A DNA stretch of 64,000 nt from Aristolochia californica. Its lineage: Eukaryota > Streptophyta > Magnoliopsida > Piperales > Aristolochiaceae. Shown here piece after piece: positions 63,852-64,000 of this stretch. The stretch covers positions 18,787,276 to 18,851,275 of the forward strand of contig JARWKL010000006.1 in assembly GCA_029961685.1 (NCBI GenBank), given 5' to 3'. The position numbers and the translations under genes were made by a program. Positions within the stretch are counted from its first letter, which is position 1. Each line of letters begins with the position of its first letter. The notes beneath the pieces were generated by a model. That model worked only from the letters and a program-made list of their open reading frames with translations. It searched no databases and had not been told where the DNA came from.

Positions 63852-64000
63852 GTCAACACACAGTTGAAAATGCCTCGCCCCCCTCTTCCGATGATTACAA
63901 AACCCAATATATAAAAAACTAAAAGACTTTACCATCCTTAAAAATCACAAATACTATTTGGAATTATCTCTCCGAGCATTTGCGTATTTCCAGTTTGGAT

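Larger units (their letters stand above)
1..64000 (+). repeat. Tandem satellite array, about 680-bp unit
   Basis: The whole window is a direct-repeat array. The word GTCAACACTCAG, or a close variant, recurs about 96 times. Spacings in undamaged units are mostly 675-686 bp, for example 676, 680, 681, 681, 682 and 684. Other words such as GAACACCAAAGTTTTGTTAT, CCACTAGTACAACCCC, CAAGTTAACGTGCGGTGGGA and TTTTGATCGATTAATGATGT recur with the same spacing and order. All copies have one orientation. Bases 1-125 are the tail of a unit that begins upstream, and the unit from 63852 is cut by the window end. No unique spacer separates units, so there is no gene-free gap to describe apart from the array itself. 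Composition is strongly A+T-rich by eye, apart from the C-tract. I do not recognise the family. A centromeric, pericentromeric or subtelomeric location is inference. Confidence 0.98.
42181..64000 (+). repeat. Satellite domain III (CTCTTCC / AAACCCAAT type)
   Basis: Unit starts are about 42184 (fragment), 42807, 43485, 44166, 44836, 45520, 46188, 46871, 47553, 48265, 48975, about 49527, 50203, 50865, 51549, 52230, 52909, 53586, 54313, 54995, 55679, 56360, 57042, 57772, 58455, 59136, 59797, 60458, 61117, 61818, 62492, 63172 and 63852. Two linked changes mark almost every unit: CTCTTCC replaces TTTTCC after the C-tract, and AAACCCAAT replaces AAACCTAAT. The GTGGTGGATATG spacer of domain II is kept. 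Within about 50.6-58.2 kb several units also carry ATTGAGTCCTAAC instead of ATTGATCCTAAC. Confidence 0.82.

Noticed and set aside
1..64000. CRISPR array
   Set aside because: The repeats are long, contiguous units of about 680 bp with no unique spacers of 25-40 bp.
1..64000. Retroelement or DNA transposon as the source of the repeat
   Set aside because: I see no long terminal repeats, target-site duplications, polymerase or transposase reading frame, and adjacent units abut directly. Descent of the unit from an old element cannot be excluded without a database search.
1..64000. CENP-B box-like motif
   Set aside because: I looked for the YTTCG...CGGG pattern and found no consistent match in the repeating unit.

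Overview
The window is one uninterrupted, head-to-tail tandem satellite DNA array. From base 1 to base 64000 it is built from about 96 copies of an A+T-rich unit whose usual length is 675-686 bp (about 680). The unit starts below are set at the conserved word GTCAACACTCAG. Every copy lies in the same orientation. I see no protein-coding gene, tRNA, rRNA, CRISPR array, transposon insertion or unique spacer. The open frames in the window are at most about 117 codons, recur at the unit period, and are open in some copies and broken in others. A long satellite of this kind points to heterochromatin (centromeric, pericentromeric or subtelomeric) of a eukaryote with an A+T-rich repeat fraction. I do not recognise the family and cannot tell plant from animal.

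A standard unit, numbered from the anchor, runs as follows. The anchor is at about 1-12. A C homopolymer follows at about 25-35. TTTACAATCCTTAAAAATCA is at about 75-95, and CATTTCCATTTTGGATGTTC with a T8 run follows at about 130-170. ACTCTCCCATTTTTCTCGTA and GGCAAATAGATCAC end near 230. GAACACCAAAGTTTTGTTAT is near 320 and CCACTAGTACAACCCC near 365. A 9-bp inverted repeat (AACATGTTT...AAACATGTT) lies near 415-460, with a GCATGC word between its arms. CAAGTTAACGTGCGGTGGGA is near 520, and TTTTGATCGATTAATGATGT near 620, running into the next anchor.

Three sequence domains follow one another. Domain I (1 to about 14.2 kb) lacks a 3-bp insertion in the inverted-repeat spacer and carries an intermixed subtype with GGAAGTTAACAC at the anchor. 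Domain II (about 14.2-42.2 kb) has the 3-bp insertion, giving GTGGTGGATATG. Domain III (about 42.2-64 kb) adds CTCTTCC after the C-tract and AAACCCAAT in place of AAACCTAAT. The II/III border coincides with a rearranged unit.

Multi-unit (higher-order) repeats are visible in each domain: a four-unit period near 3.65-7.7 kb, a two-unit period at 15.5-18.3 kb, a five-unit period at 26.4-31.6 kb, a very young three-copy amplification at 47.55-49.5 kb, and a four/five-unit pattern at 53.6-59.8 kb. At least fifteen units are rearranged by internal deletions or short tandem duplications. The C-tract is the most variable part of the unit, with about 5 to 35 consecutive Cs. The array looks shaped by unequal exchange, local amplification and replication slippage. 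There are no genes whose joint action could be described.
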